Part shown: positions 31,402 to 39,718 of the stretch, piece by piece
Layout of the letters: each line of letters starts with the position of its first letter
How positions within the stretch are numbered: the stretch's first letter is position 1
Origin: a virus
DNA length: 42,437 nt
Direction: 5' to 3' (one strand)
IMG/VR virus record: IMGVR_UViG_3300020183_000166
Location: 1 to 42,437 of that record
The notes under the pieces: model-generated
Seen by the model: the letters and a program-made list of their open reading frames with translations, nothing else
Databases searched by the model: none
What the model was told of the DNA's origin: nothing
Made by a program: the position numbers and the translations under genes

Positions 31402-32966
31402 TGTGGTGGTGCCTCTTCTTGATTTTCTTGGTCAGTTGGTTGTTGACCGGTTAGCATTTGTTGATACGCTTGCTGTTCTTGTGCTTCTAACTGTCTCTGT
31501 GCTTCTCTATTTATTTGTGCGTCGATTTCTAAAATATCTTCTTCTGACTGTTTCAAGAAGTTTTTACGAACAAATTCTTCAGAAAAGAATTTACCGATAT
31601 AAGGTGTAACAGCAGCAATGATGTTTAGACGTTCTGCAAGAATATCGTTATTTTTTAGTTCAGTAAAATAGGAATCTTGATTAAATCTAAAGGTTATATC
31701 AGGACTGATTCTGTTCCAATCTTCTTCAGTCATTAATCCTTTTAATACAACTTGAGTTTTTAGTAGATCCAAGAAAAGAGAACTAAATTTTTGTCGAAGT
31801 CGATCTATAAATTTATTAAATTTAACTTCGTCTCTTGTGATTTCAGCTGAACGGCCCATATTGAACCCGCTATCTGGCATCATACGAGAAATAGGAACGC
31901 TAAGAGAACGATACAATTTTTGTAACAAATATTGCACGTCTTCCATCTGTCCTAAATTTTGACCACCATCAAGCGTACTAATTTCGGTTCCACGACCGCC
32001 TTCACGACGTGGCATCCAAAAATCTTCCAACATACTCATGTGATTTCTGTCGTCTTTGATTTCGCCTGTTTTTGGATCGTATATAACTTTATTACGATAA
32101 CGATTCATAATTTCACGTAAATATTGTTCTGCTTTTTGTTTAGGAAGATTACCTACGTCTACGTAAAATATACGACGTTCGGGTGCACGAGAGATTCGAT
32201 AGATGGCCACTGCATCTTCTATTTGACGTAACAGATTTAAAGGTCTTACAGCTTTTTGTAAATAGCCAACAACTCTACGTGTTGTTTGGTCTATTATACC
32301 TGAATGGTTGTACGCAATAGTATCTGGTGAAATTTTCCAACCAGATGTAGAAGTTGGAAATGCTGCGTCTTTATCAGTGTCTGCGTATATAAAATATTCT
32401 TCTATATTTTTTACTGGAGAAAAAGGAACCATACCAGAATGTAATTGACGATCCTTTTCTACTTTTCGTATTTTCTTTATTTTTAAAGGATCGATAGGAA
32501 CTAGTTCTACTATGCCTTTTCTTAAATCATTTTTATCAACTTTTTTATAGAAAAATACTTTAGAATCAATATACCAACGTCTAAAAATATCTGGAGCTTT
32601 ATTAGAAAAATCTAATAATCTAAGAATATAATTATATTCAGCATATATTTTTGTTTTTATGGTATCTGAAAGATTTACATGATCTAAATTTAGTTTAACC
32701 GGCTTTCGGTCTTGATCCATTACAATGGCTTCGTTGGTTATATCCTCAATGGCAGCATCGACCTCCGGGTACAACGACATTGCACGATAATGTTGAACCA
32801 TCTGGTTTTCGTCACGCATTGCACCAGAAAAATCAACATAAGTACCAAATACGCCACCGGTCTCAAGGACGTATGAACCGTCGTACGGTTCAGGTGTAAT
32901 AACGTCTTTAATTACCGGTTCTTGTTTTCTTTTGCCTAATTTAAATCCAAATAATTCTATGTCCAT
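31398..32966 (-). CDS. 20: Portal vertex protein gp20 (522 aa)
   Basis: Dodecameric ring through which DNA enters the head and to which neck and terminase bind. Length matches T4 gp20 (524). Characteristic parts: YPEVDAAIEDITNEAIVMD (about 67-85), VELVPIDPLKIKKIRKV, RISRAPERRIFYVDVGNLPK (about 254-273), MLEDFWMPRREGGRGTEIST and DEVKFNKFIDRLRQKFSSLF. The C-terminus is Gln/Glu-rich. The start codon has no Shine-Dalgarno but a perfect TATAAATA 7 bases before it. Confidence 0.95.
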   Translation of the reverse strand: MDIELFGFKLGKRKQEPVIKDVITPEPYDGSYVLETGGVFGTYVDFSGAMRDENQMVQHYRAMSLYPEVDAAIEDITNEAIVMDQDRKPVKLNLDHVNLSDTIKTKIYAEYNYILRLLDFSNKAPDIFRRWYIDSKVFFYKKVDKNDLRKGIVELVPIDPLKIKKIRKVEKDRQLHSGMVPFSPVKNIEEYFIYADTDKDAAFPTSTSGWKISPDTIAYNHSGIIDQTTRRVVGYLQKAVRPLNLLRQIEDAVAIYRISRAPERRIFYVDVGNLPKQKAEQYLREIMNRYRNKVIYDPKTGEIKDDRNHMSMLEDFWMPRREGGRGTEISTLDGGQNLGQMEDVQYLLQKLYRSLSVPISRMMPDSGFNMGRSAEITRDEVKFNKFIDRLRQKFSSLFLDLLKTQVVLKGLMTEEDWNRISPDITFRFNQDSYFTELKNNDILAERLNIIAAVTPYIGKFFSEEFVRKNFLKQSEEDILEIDAQINREAQRQLEAQEQQAYQQMLTGQQPTDQENQEEAPPQ

Positions 32967-32973
32967 AATATAA

Positions 32974-32981
32974 TATTTATA
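32974..32981 (-). promoter_or_regulatory. Late promoter TATAAATA only 7 bases before gene 20
   Basis: A perfect late octamer on the minus strand. With T4 spacing the first base of the message lies about 2 bases before the ATG, giving an almost leaderless mRNA. Confidence 0.65.
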
Positions 32982-32989
32982 CCTTTTTA

Positions 32990-33727
32990 TTATCCCTGAC
33001 CAGCAGTACTGGTGCCGTCCCAGCTACCAGAACCATTGCCAGTATCAAATCCGTCCATATGGGTATACGCCATAACAACTCGGAAAGAATTTATAGAATT
33101 GTCAGAAGCCATATCTAGCTGAATAGGTCCTACTTCTTTTGGCCAACAATTATACATTTTAAAAGTTCTAACAATATTACTTCCTGGTGATCTACTGCTT
33201 TCACCAGTAACCGGCCAAGTATCTAATTGATTTATCGTCCACACATTACCGCCGGATAAAGACCATCTTGTTGCACCGTAAAAGTCTTGAACTCCGTATC
33301 GGCTGTCTGTTGGTACTATAGAATTAGACCAGTCCATAAACGCTCTATGTAAATGTTCATTAAAACTTGATTCATTTCCTGGAGTGTCACTATGATCATC
33401 TAAAATAATTATTTCCCAGTTAGAAATAACACGATCTCCAGGAAAAAGAACAGTTTTTCCTCTATAATTTACAGGTATAGTTCCTATAGTAAGGTCTGGT
33501 ATTTTTGTTGCTCTAAAATGAATTGGTAATCCTCGATTACTGCCATTAGCAACAGATAATGCTTGTAATCTACCTTTAGCATCGGAATTAAGACCGCCAT
33601 TAGTTCCTGCATCAATTTCTGTTGCAGGACCAACAGATCCTGCCAAAAATGAAGTAACAAATCTGTTTGTTCTGTTTCCGCCATTAAAATTATTTAAGAA
33701 AGAATCTACTGTTTTTGAAATTTGCAT
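32990..33727 (-). CDS. Second tail-tube-like protein, gp19 paralogue (245 aa)
   Basis: Shares several blocks with its upstream neighbour. FLNNFNGGNRTNRFVTSF parallels FINGFHGGTRLNRFMVTS. IPVNYRGKTVLFPGDRVI matches IGLNWFGRTIELPGERVY, followed in both by a W-x-I-x-ILDD segment. MYNCWPKEVGPIQLDMASDN matches LYNAWPVQIGPIELDQSKDN, and both then have a V.MAY/VTLAY.H strand. Longer than gp19 because of an insertion around residues 20-60 and a Gly/Ser-rich end (GNGSGSWDGTSTAGQG). Shine-Dalgarno AGAAGG. It may form part of the tube, cap it, or decorate it. Confidence 0.75.
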   Translation of the reverse strand: MQISKTVDSFLNNFNGGNRTNRFVTSFLAGSVGPATEIDAGTNGGLNSDAKGRLQALSVANGSNRGLPIHFRATKIPDLTIGTIPVNYRGKTVLFPGDRVISNWEIIILDDHSDTPGNESSFNEHLHRAFMDWSNSIVPTDSRYGVQDFYGATRWSLSGGNVWTINQLDTWPVTGESSRSPGSNIVRTFKMYNCWPKEVGPIQLDMASDNSINSFRVVMAYTHMDGFDTGNGSGSWDGTSTAGQG

Positions 33728-33745
33728 TTTTAATGCCTTCTATCG

Positions 33746-34282
33746 TTAAACAAAATGAGAGTATGCTAAAGTTACCGAAAATTGAACAAGTTGATTGTCT
33801 TTACTTTGATCTAATTCTATTGGTCCTATTTGAACAGGCCAAGCATTGTATAGGATAAAATCTTTTTCTACACGATCACTGTCTGTTCTGAATTGTTCTA
33901 CTAAAAATTGGCATCCAAGACCATTAGGAGCAGCTCCAGCCTGAAATGCGTTTTGTAAACCCACCAGTGTGTGTGTATTTTTATTTGCTATTGAATGACT
34001 CCAAGACTCAAATTTGCTGTGCACTTCGTAACCCGTTCCATAATCGTCCAGTATGGTTATAGTCCATGGTTGATATACTCTTTCTCCGGGAAGTTCTATG
34101 GTTCTACCAAACCAATTTAAACCTATAGAACTTATAACTGCACCTGGAATTTGAGCAGATCTTACGTGGTATGGCCGATTTATACCCAGACAAGATGAAG
34201 TAACCATAAACCTATTAAGTCTGGTTCCACCATGAAATCCGTTTATAAATCCGTGTATACTAGTTGCTTTATTTACTGGCAT
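33746..34282 (-). CDS. 19: Tail tube protein gp19 (178 aa)
   Basis: Stacked hexamers form the tube through which DNA leaves the head. Segments matching T4 gp19 (163 aa) are FGRTIELPGERVYQPWTITI (about 68-87), where T4 has 'gRKINVAGDRTFDDWTVTV', and the C-terminal WPVQIGPIELDQSKDNQLVQ. T4's counterpart there is 'WPTNVGELQLDWDSNNEIQT'. The end is FSVTLAYSHFV. It follows the sheath gene by 22 bases, as in T4. Upstream only a weak AAAGAAAT could serve for ribosome binding. Confidence 0.85.
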   Translation of the reverse strand: MPVNKATSIHGFINGFHGGTRLNRFMVTSSCLGINRPYHVRSAQIPGAVISSIGLNWFGRTIELPGERVYQPWTITILDDYGTGYEVHSKFESWSHSIANKNTHTLVGLQNAFQAGAAPNGLGCQFLVEQFRTDSDRVEKDFILYNAWPVQIGPIELDQSKDNQLVQFSVTLAYSHFV

Positions 34283-34304
34283 ATATTTCTTTTTTTAACT
34301 TAAA

Positions 34305-35474
34305 TTATAGAGAAAAAGATTCGTTTACATTGCCGTTTGTTACGGTTAGTGTTACTGTTTCGATGGCGTCTACTGGATTTATTATTATCTGTGCAACCAA
34401 GTTAGACGATTCTGTAGGATTATTGCTAGCATCGCATATAACGCTAAAGTTAGATATGGATCCAGAGTCTCGGATAAAACTTAGAACATTTTCTGACTGA
34501 GCAGTGAATGAAGCCCTAGTAGAAGCATTATTTGGTTCAAATGTAAGAGCCAGAGCAATATCTAAAAGTTTCTTTCTTAGATAATTTAAAATTCCTTGGA
34601 AACTAATATTAGAGTTGCTCTTGGTTGGGTCTGCCGCTGTGGTATTTCCGAAGAAGAATGACCCTCTACCAGGAAGAGTAATAACTGGACTAATTCGAAT
34701 ATCATCAAACACTGCTAAATTATCGTTTGTATAATTTGTTTTGAGTGTAATTGAGTTTAATATTCGGCCTTTAATTACACCAGCAGGAACGGTCCATTCA
34801 TTGTACCCTAGATAGGCTCTACCAAAACAACCAGCAACGTCTGCAGCAAGATTTGCTTCTCCTATGCTGCTACCACCACTAATAGTGTTATTCCAGTTTC
34901 TGATATATTTCTTTTGATTTCCAACAAAGATAATATTTCCTGCAGTTACACCTGATTGATCCCAATCTCCTGATGCAGTGATACCGAAATCGTTAAACCA
35001 ATCAGCATATGCAGCAGTAACGTCTGTTGAAGGAATGTTATCTGCATTGCCCACGAGAGCAAAACAGTCTTTTCTGGTGGTTGCTACACTTACAGCAGCT
35101 CGGGCACTAGAAGTTGTTCCTTTAGCAATAGCAATATCATTAGCTCCAGAATTAAATATAACATGAAAATCATTGTCTGTTGCGTGTAGTGGAGTATTAG
35201 TTACGCTTATGCTTGTCCAGCCATCAGAACCAGTACCGCCCACGATGCAAGCTCCAATGCCATATTGTAAATAATTCCATACTGACCACCAATCCTCATA
35301 CCAGCTTCCAGTAGGACCAGATGCGTTAGCTATGCTGGTTCTTTTTACAAGATCAGCACTGTCTTGAACAAACATAATTCCAGTGCTTTTTTCATTTATT
35401 CCATTTGAACTAGTAGTCCCAAGGGCTTTTACTAGGCCACCAAAGGAAATAGTTGCTGCTGTGAATTGGGCCAT
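34305..35474 (-). CDS. 18: Tail sheath protein gp18, short form (389 aa)
   Basis: Contractile sheath around the tube. Recognised by position and by the C-terminal core: AVFDDIRISPVITLPGRGSF, FQGILNYLRKKLLDIALALT (about 294-313), FIRDSGSISNFSVICDASNN and a final AIETVTLTVTNG that makes the handshake strand. T4 gp18 is 659 residues; at 389 this version seems to lack much of the protruding outer domains. Shine-Dalgarno GAGG and a TATAAATA promoter lie upstream. The N-terminal linker strand (MAQFTAATISFGG) is present, so the gene looks complete rather than broken. Confidence 0.82.
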   Translation of the reverse strand: MAQFTAATISFGGLVKALGTTSSNGINEKSTGIMFVQDSADLVKRTSIANASGPTGSWYEDWWSVWNYLQYGIGACIVGGTGSDGWTSISVTNTPLHATDNDFHVIFNSGANDIAIAKGTTSSARAAVSVATTRKDCFALVGNADNIPSTDVTAAYADWFNDFGITASGDWDQSGVTAGNIIFVGNQKKYIRNWNNTISGGSSIGEANLAADVAGCFGRAYLGYNEWTVPAGVIKGRILNSITLKTNYTNDNLAVFDDIRISPVITLPGRGSFFFGNTTAADPTKSNSNISFQGILNYLRKKLLDIALALTFEPNNASTRASFTAQSENVLSFIRDSGSISNFSVICDASNNPTESSNLVAQIIINPVDAIETVTLTVTNGNVNESFSL

Positions 35475-35501
35475 AATTGTTTCCTCTTATAATTTCACTT
35501 T

Positions 35502-35509
35502 TATTTATA
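35502..35509 (-). promoter_or_regulatory. Late promoter TATAAATA for genes 18-19
   Basis: A perfect octamer in the 40-base gap between genes 17 and 18, 27 bases before the gene 18 ATG, with AAGAGG in the leader. Confidence 0.8.
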
Positions 35510-35514
35510 TATTT

Positions 35515-37164
35515 TCATAGTTTAGTCTGGTCTTCCTCAGAATCATATGTAGATATAAAACCGAAGCTAAACCAATCTTCTTCTTCTATTTTTTTAATTT
35601 CTCCGTCAAAAAGCTCTTTTCGGATGTCAATATTTGTAATTTCTTTAAAATACGATTGTTTGGTTAACCAAGAAAACAAAACCAAGCACATAACCAGATC
35701 ATCGGTATGGCCGTCATCAGCAGCAAAGGTATTGTACTTTGCAATAAAAGATAAAAGCTCTTTTATAATATCTTCATCTTCTATAATTAATTTATCTTGT
35801 TCCACTAGACTTTTTAATATAGAACATCCTAACTTTTTAACAGTTACGGTAGTTCTTACACCAAACAGCGATTCGCCTCTACCAAATCCGCCATTTAAAA
35901 CCATTCCAGAACGGCCTTTGTTCATACTCATAAGAATATTATCGTATTCCAAATCGTGATGTAATATATCCGCAACCTGACCACCAATATCGTTTACTTC
36001 CACAAGAATATATGCATTATTATATTTTTTTCCAAAAGCGGCAATAATGGTCGGCAAAAGCATGGGAGAAACAATATTATTTCTATATTTTGCAACAATA
36101 CGATACGGTGCTTCGGTAATATCAAACATTACAGCCGCACTGTAATCGTTTCCTTGTCCTCTGGACGTGTCCACAGTCATTACGTATATTCTTCCGTCTT
36201 TAGGTTCTTCGTAAACTGTTAGACCTTCTTTGGTTCTGTATTGTGGTGCTTTAGCAGACAGCACGTGGAGTTTAGCAGAAGATATAAGAGTATTGGAAGA
36301 ACCTATAAAATCACAATCGTATTCGCTTTGGAATTTGTGTTCTCCGCCAGCACCTCCACCAAGTTGTTTAATAGTTCTTTGTTTCCATTTGTAGTCTCGA
36401 AGTGGCCCACCTGGATACAAGGGCACTTGACTCCAGTGTACTTCAATAGGAACGTATTCGTTTTTTCCTTCTTGACCTGATGGTTTTGTTGCCCCTTGCC
36501 ACAGATTATAAAACATATTTAAACCATTAGGAGTTGACACAATTAAAACTTTGGTTGTTTGACCAGAAGTAATAGTTGGATAAACTGATGTGAAAAATTC
36601 ATCAGCAACATTTGATGGAACGTGAGCAAACTCGTCCAAGAAAATTACGTTATAAGAACCACCACGGACAGCAGAAGCAGAGGTAGCAGATGCCATAACA
36701 CGCGATCCGTTTTCAAGAGCAATAGATGTTTTATTCCATTCTATTACTCCTTGTTGTAGCCATTTAGGCAAATACTCATACGCTTCCTTTAAGCGTTTCA
36801 TAATCTCGGTTGCAGTTTTTAATTTATTTGCTAGAATTGCTACGTTTACATTTTGGTTAAAAACAACATAATGAACAAGCCAAGCAACAATAGTTGTAGT
36901 TTTTCCTGTCTGTCGTGGAAGTTTTGCTATAACATATCTGTTGTTTTGTATTTTAGTTACAATATCTTCTTGATAATCGTAAAGCTGAAATGGCTCTAGA
37001 CCTTTATCTAGAGTAACAATTTTAATATATTTTTTAATAAAATAAACAGGATCTTGAGAGCATTTTATATACTCTTCCACCTGTTCTTTTGTAAATTCTA
37101 TCTGTGTTCCAATTTCTTTGAGATTGGGATTACCCAGATAACCGTTTTTCTTTTTATACCCCAT
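35515..37164 (-). CDS. 17: Terminase large subunit gp17 (549 aa)
   Basis: ATP-driven DNA packaging motor and headful nuclease. Arg-containing Walker A KLPRQTGKTTT (about 81-91) of the T4 gp17 type, Walker B VIFLDEFAHVP (about 170-180), coupling motif VSTPNG, and the RNase H-like nuclease domain starting VMTVDTSRGQGNDYSAAVMF (about 328-347) with further acidic residues near VEVNDIGGQVAD and DDGHTDDLVMCL. T4 gp17 is 610 residues. It overlaps gene 16 by 11 bases. Confidence 0.96.
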   Translation of the reverse strand: MGYKKKNGYLGNPNLKEIGTQIEFTKEQVEEYIKCSQDPVYFIKKYIKIVTLDKGLEPFQLYDYQEDIVTKIQNNRYVIAKLPRQTGKTTTIVAWLVHYVVFNQNVNVAILANKLKTATEIMKRLKEAYEYLPKWLQQGVIEWNKTSIALENGSRVMASATSASAVRGGSYNVIFLDEFAHVPSNVADEFFTSVYPTITSGQTTKVLIVSTPNGLNMFYNLWQGATKPSGQEGKNEYVPIEVHWSQVPLYPGGPLRDYKWKQRTIKQLGGGAGGEHKFQSEYDCDFIGSSNTLISSAKLHVLSAKAPQYRTKEGLTVYEEPKDGRIYVMTVDTSRGQGNDYSAAVMFDITEAPYRIVAKYRNNIVSPMLLPTIIAAFGKKYNNAYILVEVNDIGGQVADILHHDLEYDNILMSMNKGRSGMVLNGGFGRGESLFGVRTTVTVKKLGCSILKSLVEQDKLIIEDEDIIKELLSFIAKYNTFAADDGHTDDLVMCLVLFSWLTKQSYFKEITNIDIRKELFDGEIKKIEEEDWFSFGFISTYDSEEDQTKL

Positions 37165-37594
37165 TGTTATTATCTAAAAATGTTTGACTGTCTAAAGCCT
37201 TAGAACGACTACGATCTTTATTAATCAAATCTTGTAATTCACTGGTAGAACCAACGTATATGGAGTTGTTGGTTGTATTTTTTACGTTTATATTTTCTTT
37301 TTTAACAGCTTTTGCTCGTTGATGTAGCTCTAAAAGATCTTTATTCATATCCGCAACAGTTTTTAGTAGTTGAGATACTACTTCGTATGCTCTAGGCGAG
37401 TCTCCTGCTTTTGCTACTTTTAATATTTCTTCTATTGCTTCAGAACCATTAGATATTAACATCTTTATGTTATCTTTAGCGTATTCAAAATCTTTATCTA
37501 AATTTTTTTCTTTAGATACGTCTGATTGTTGTACTGGCTGTATATTACCGGTAAAATCTATACCCAATGATTTAGAAATAATATCGTCACTCAT
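37154..37594 (-). CDS. 16: Terminase small subunit gp16 (146 aa)
   Basis: Ring-forming regulator of gp17 that recognises DNA for packaging. The central helical coiled-coil (FEYAKDNIKMLISNGSEAIE; EILKVAKAGDSPRAYEVVSQ; DMNKDLLELHQRAKAVKKEN) matches the oligomerisation core of T4 gp16 (164 aa), including the 'SPRAYEV' segment. A short acidic N-terminus and a polar C-terminal tail with Asn-rich NVKNTTNNS follow. It sits directly before the large subunit, overlapping it. Confidence 0.88.
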   Translation of the reverse strand: MSDDIISKSLGIDFTGNIQPVQQSDVSKEKNLDKDFEYAKDNIKMLISNGSEAIEEILKVAKAGDSPRAYEVVSQLLKTVADMNKDLLELHQRAKAVKKENINVKNTTNNSIYVGSTSELQDLINKDRSRSKALDSQTFLDNNNGV

Positions 37595-37599
37595 AATGT

Positions 37600-38259
37600 T
37601 TATTGTATATTGAATGTAATACCAGCAGGATCTAAAACGTCTAAGTCGAAAGTATTTATGGTTTGTACGCCGGTCTTTACTCGGTTGTAGACGTAGGATT
37701 TTACTAAAAATTGGTATGTGCTAATAATAGATCTTCTAGAAGCAAAATCCCCCTCATATTCTTGACTTAATATTACTTTTTGTAAAACTATAGGAATATC
37801 TACTTTTTGGTGTAAAGGGGTCAAATTCAAACTAACCACAAATTCGGGATTAAATTGTGGTAATATTTGTTCTACTATTTGTAGATTTTCTTCTATATTT
37901 CTAGTGTATGCGTATAGACCGAACGTAAAATTATAGGGAGCTTCAGAGAAGGACGAATTTCCACTAACACCATCTAGTCTTAAATTTGTTTTATTTAATT
38001 TTCTACTAGGATCATAAACAACATCCATTATTTCAAACGCCATTTGAGGCACCGAAATTTCAACACGAGTTCTGTCACTAATCGAGCTGGGATGTGTTAA
38101 ACGCTTTATAAATTTTTCTTTTGGTGCATATGTTAATGGAACTTTAAAATCTACGTTTTGATTGTCTTTATCTTTTTGATAAACGTGAATATTGTTAAAT
38201 ACCGTTCCAACGGCTATAACTAATTTTCTAATAGATTCGTTGTTATAATACGTAAACAT
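37600..38259 (-). CDS. 15: Tail completion and sheath stabiliser gp15 (219 aa)
   Basis: Hexameric cap at the head-proximal end of the tail that joins the neck. Typical start MFTYYNNESIRKLVIAVGTV and FNNIHVYQ, then YAPKEKFIKRLTH, VEISVPQMAFEIMDVVYDPS (about 78-97) and FGLYAYTRNIEENLQIVEQI. The C-terminal VLSQEYEGDFASRRSIISTY is also conserved in the family. T4 gp15 has 272 residues. The gene shares one base with the gene 14 stop. Confidence 0.92.
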   Translation of the reverse strand: MFTYYNNESIRKLVIAVGTVFNNIHVYQKDKDNQNVDFKVPLTYAPKEKFIKRLTHPSSISDRTRVEISVPQMAFEIMDVVYDPSRKLNKTNLRLDGVSGNSSFSEAPYNFTFGLYAYTRNIEENLQIVEQILPQFNPEFVVSLNLTPLHQKVDIPIVLQKVILSQEYEGDFASRRSIISTYQFLVKSYVYNRVKTGVQTINTFDLDVLDPAGITFNIQ

Positions 38260-38885
38260 TAGTAGTTACCTTCCGAGAACGGATCCGTTTCTGTGAAATC
38301 AATCAAGCTGTTATCTAGAGTATCTAACAAAGTATTCTCATCTGTTAGATCTGCAGGAAGATGTTCAGTTACGATAGCATCCACATCAGTATTGCCTGTG
38401 GTAAACGATTCTTGATTGTAGTTGTAAAGTTCGCAAGTTAATCTGTAAGAGTACAGTTTTCCTAGTTGATAAAAAGGATTTTCGTGCTCTACAAAGTTTA
38501 TTTCAAATAGTGCACGAGCTAAAGGAAAAAATATCAGATCGCCTTCTTTTGGTCTGGTTATATCCGGAAAACGTGTTTGTACTTCTTGAACAAATCGTTT
38601 TCTTGATACCGTTAAAAGTACGTTATCACGAATTTCAATACCAAACTTGGTTGCAATATCTCCTTGACCTTCAAATCCAGACACAGAATCTATATACATT
38701 TCGATAGGAATACCGTCTTTGAAGTAATTTCCTTTTTGTTCACCAAATAATTCATCTTGTGTTACATACTTTTTAGGTATGTACAGCATGTCCCGTCCCA
38801 TTGTTTTAATAATTTCAATGGTAAGATCTTCAACCAGATCTTGCTCTTCTTTAAAATTCTTATTAAAATGGGGATTGGTTGCCAT
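38259..38885 (-). CDS. 14: Neck protein gp14 (208 aa)
   Basis: Part of the head-completion neck that attaches the tail. Start HFNKNFKEEQDLVEDLTIEI then KTMGRDMLYIPKKYVTQDEL (about 29-48) is the family hallmark. Later KFGIEIRDNVLLTVSRKRFV and EGDLIFFPLARALFEINFVE (about 115-134) with NPFYQLGKLYSYRLTCELYN (about 137-156). T4 gp14 is 256 residues. One base separates it from the gene 13 stop, as expected for a neck operon. Confidence 0.92.
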   Translation of the reverse strand: MATNPHFNKNFKEEQDLVEDLTIEIIKTMGRDMLYIPKKYVTQDELFGEQKGNYFKDGIPIEMYIDSVSGFEGQGDIATKFGIEIRDNVLLTVSRKRFVQEVQTRFPDITRPKEGDLIFFPLARALFEINFVEHENPFYQLGKLYSYRLTCELYNYNQESFTTGNTDVDAIVTEHLPADLTDENTLLDTLDNSLIDFTETDPFSEGNY

Positions 38886-38886
38886 A

Positions 38887-39684
38887 TTAACCTGTCATGA
38901 AATCTATTGGTAGCTCGTAGCTAGACATCATTTCTTGCTCAATTTGAGCAACTTCTGCGTTTCCTTCTGCCCAAATTTGAGCACCACGCATAGTTACACC
39001 ACCTGGAAGCTGAACACCATCAAATTTAGACATGTTAGCTCCCCATTGTCTTTTTATTAAAGCCTTTACATAACGTTTTAGATAACGATCGCTATAAATT
39101 TCTGTAAACGTTTCTGGATCCAATGCAGCATATGCTAAAATACAAATCCAATCTCCAACTTTAAATTCAGCCCAATCCATGTCTAAGTTTAGTCGATTAG
39201 TTACTTTACTAAATCGTATAGCTTTTTCGGGTTGGAATAAATCTTCTATTAATTTTATATAACGTTTAGTTGAATCGTAATTGGCAAGACCCATGGAATA
39301 AACACCACTAAGATTTCTGTTTATTCCAAAGTAATCTGTTAAAGCCATCTGATAACGAATATCAAACATGTTCATGCTGGCAAAATTACCGAACTGATGA
39401 ACACGAACTACAGAAAGTATATCCTTTCCAGTAGGACCGTCTATACCATTAGGAGATGCTATATCTTCTGTAGAAATATACTTGTTAGTAATATCTTCTT
39501 GGGTTATTTGGTACTTAAACCAAACCTTTTCAACACCATCAAAATGGCGTTCTTTAAAGTAAGATAATGCTTCATCTAAACGATCCTCGCATTGCTGCCA
39601 GTCTACGTTTATTTCTATAATGGGAGAACCTAGTTCTCTAAGACAATAATTTATTAAATCTTCTCGTGATGTTATTGAGGCCAT
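38887..39684 (-). CDS. 13: Neck protein gp13 (265 aa)
   Basis: Head-completion adaptor below the portal. Family start SREDLINYCLRELGSPIIEI then VDWQQCEDRLDEALSYFKER and HFDGVEKVWFKYQITQEDIT is very characteristic. IWAEGNAEVAQIEQEMMSSY lies near the C-terminus. T4 gp13 is 309 residues. A CATAAATA late-type motif lies 7 bases before the ATG and no Shine-Dalgarno is visible. It starts the block 13-14-15-16-17. Confidence 0.92.
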   Translation of the reverse strand: MASITSREDLINYCLRELGSPIIEINVDWQQCEDRLDEALSYFKERHFDGVEKVWFKYQITQEDITNKYISTEDIASPNGIDGPTGKDILSVVRVHQFGNFASMNMFDIRYQMALTDYFGINRNLSGVYSMGLANYDSTKRYIKLIEDLFQPEKAIRFSKVTNRLNLDMDWAEFKVGDWICILAYAALDPETFTEIYSDRYLKRYVKALIKRQWGANMSKFDGVQLPGGVTMRGAQIWAEGNAEVAQIEQEMMSSYELPIDFMTG

Positions 39685-39691
39685 ATAGTAT

Positions 39692-39699
39692 TATTTATG
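39692..39699 (-). promoter_or_regulatory. Candidate late promoter CATAAATA, 7 bases before gene 13
   Basis: An exact NATAAATA match in the 34-base gap before gene 13. T4 spacing predicts a start within 2 bases of the ATG. Confidence 0.5.
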
Positions 39700-39718
39700 G
39701 CCAAATATATTTCACATT

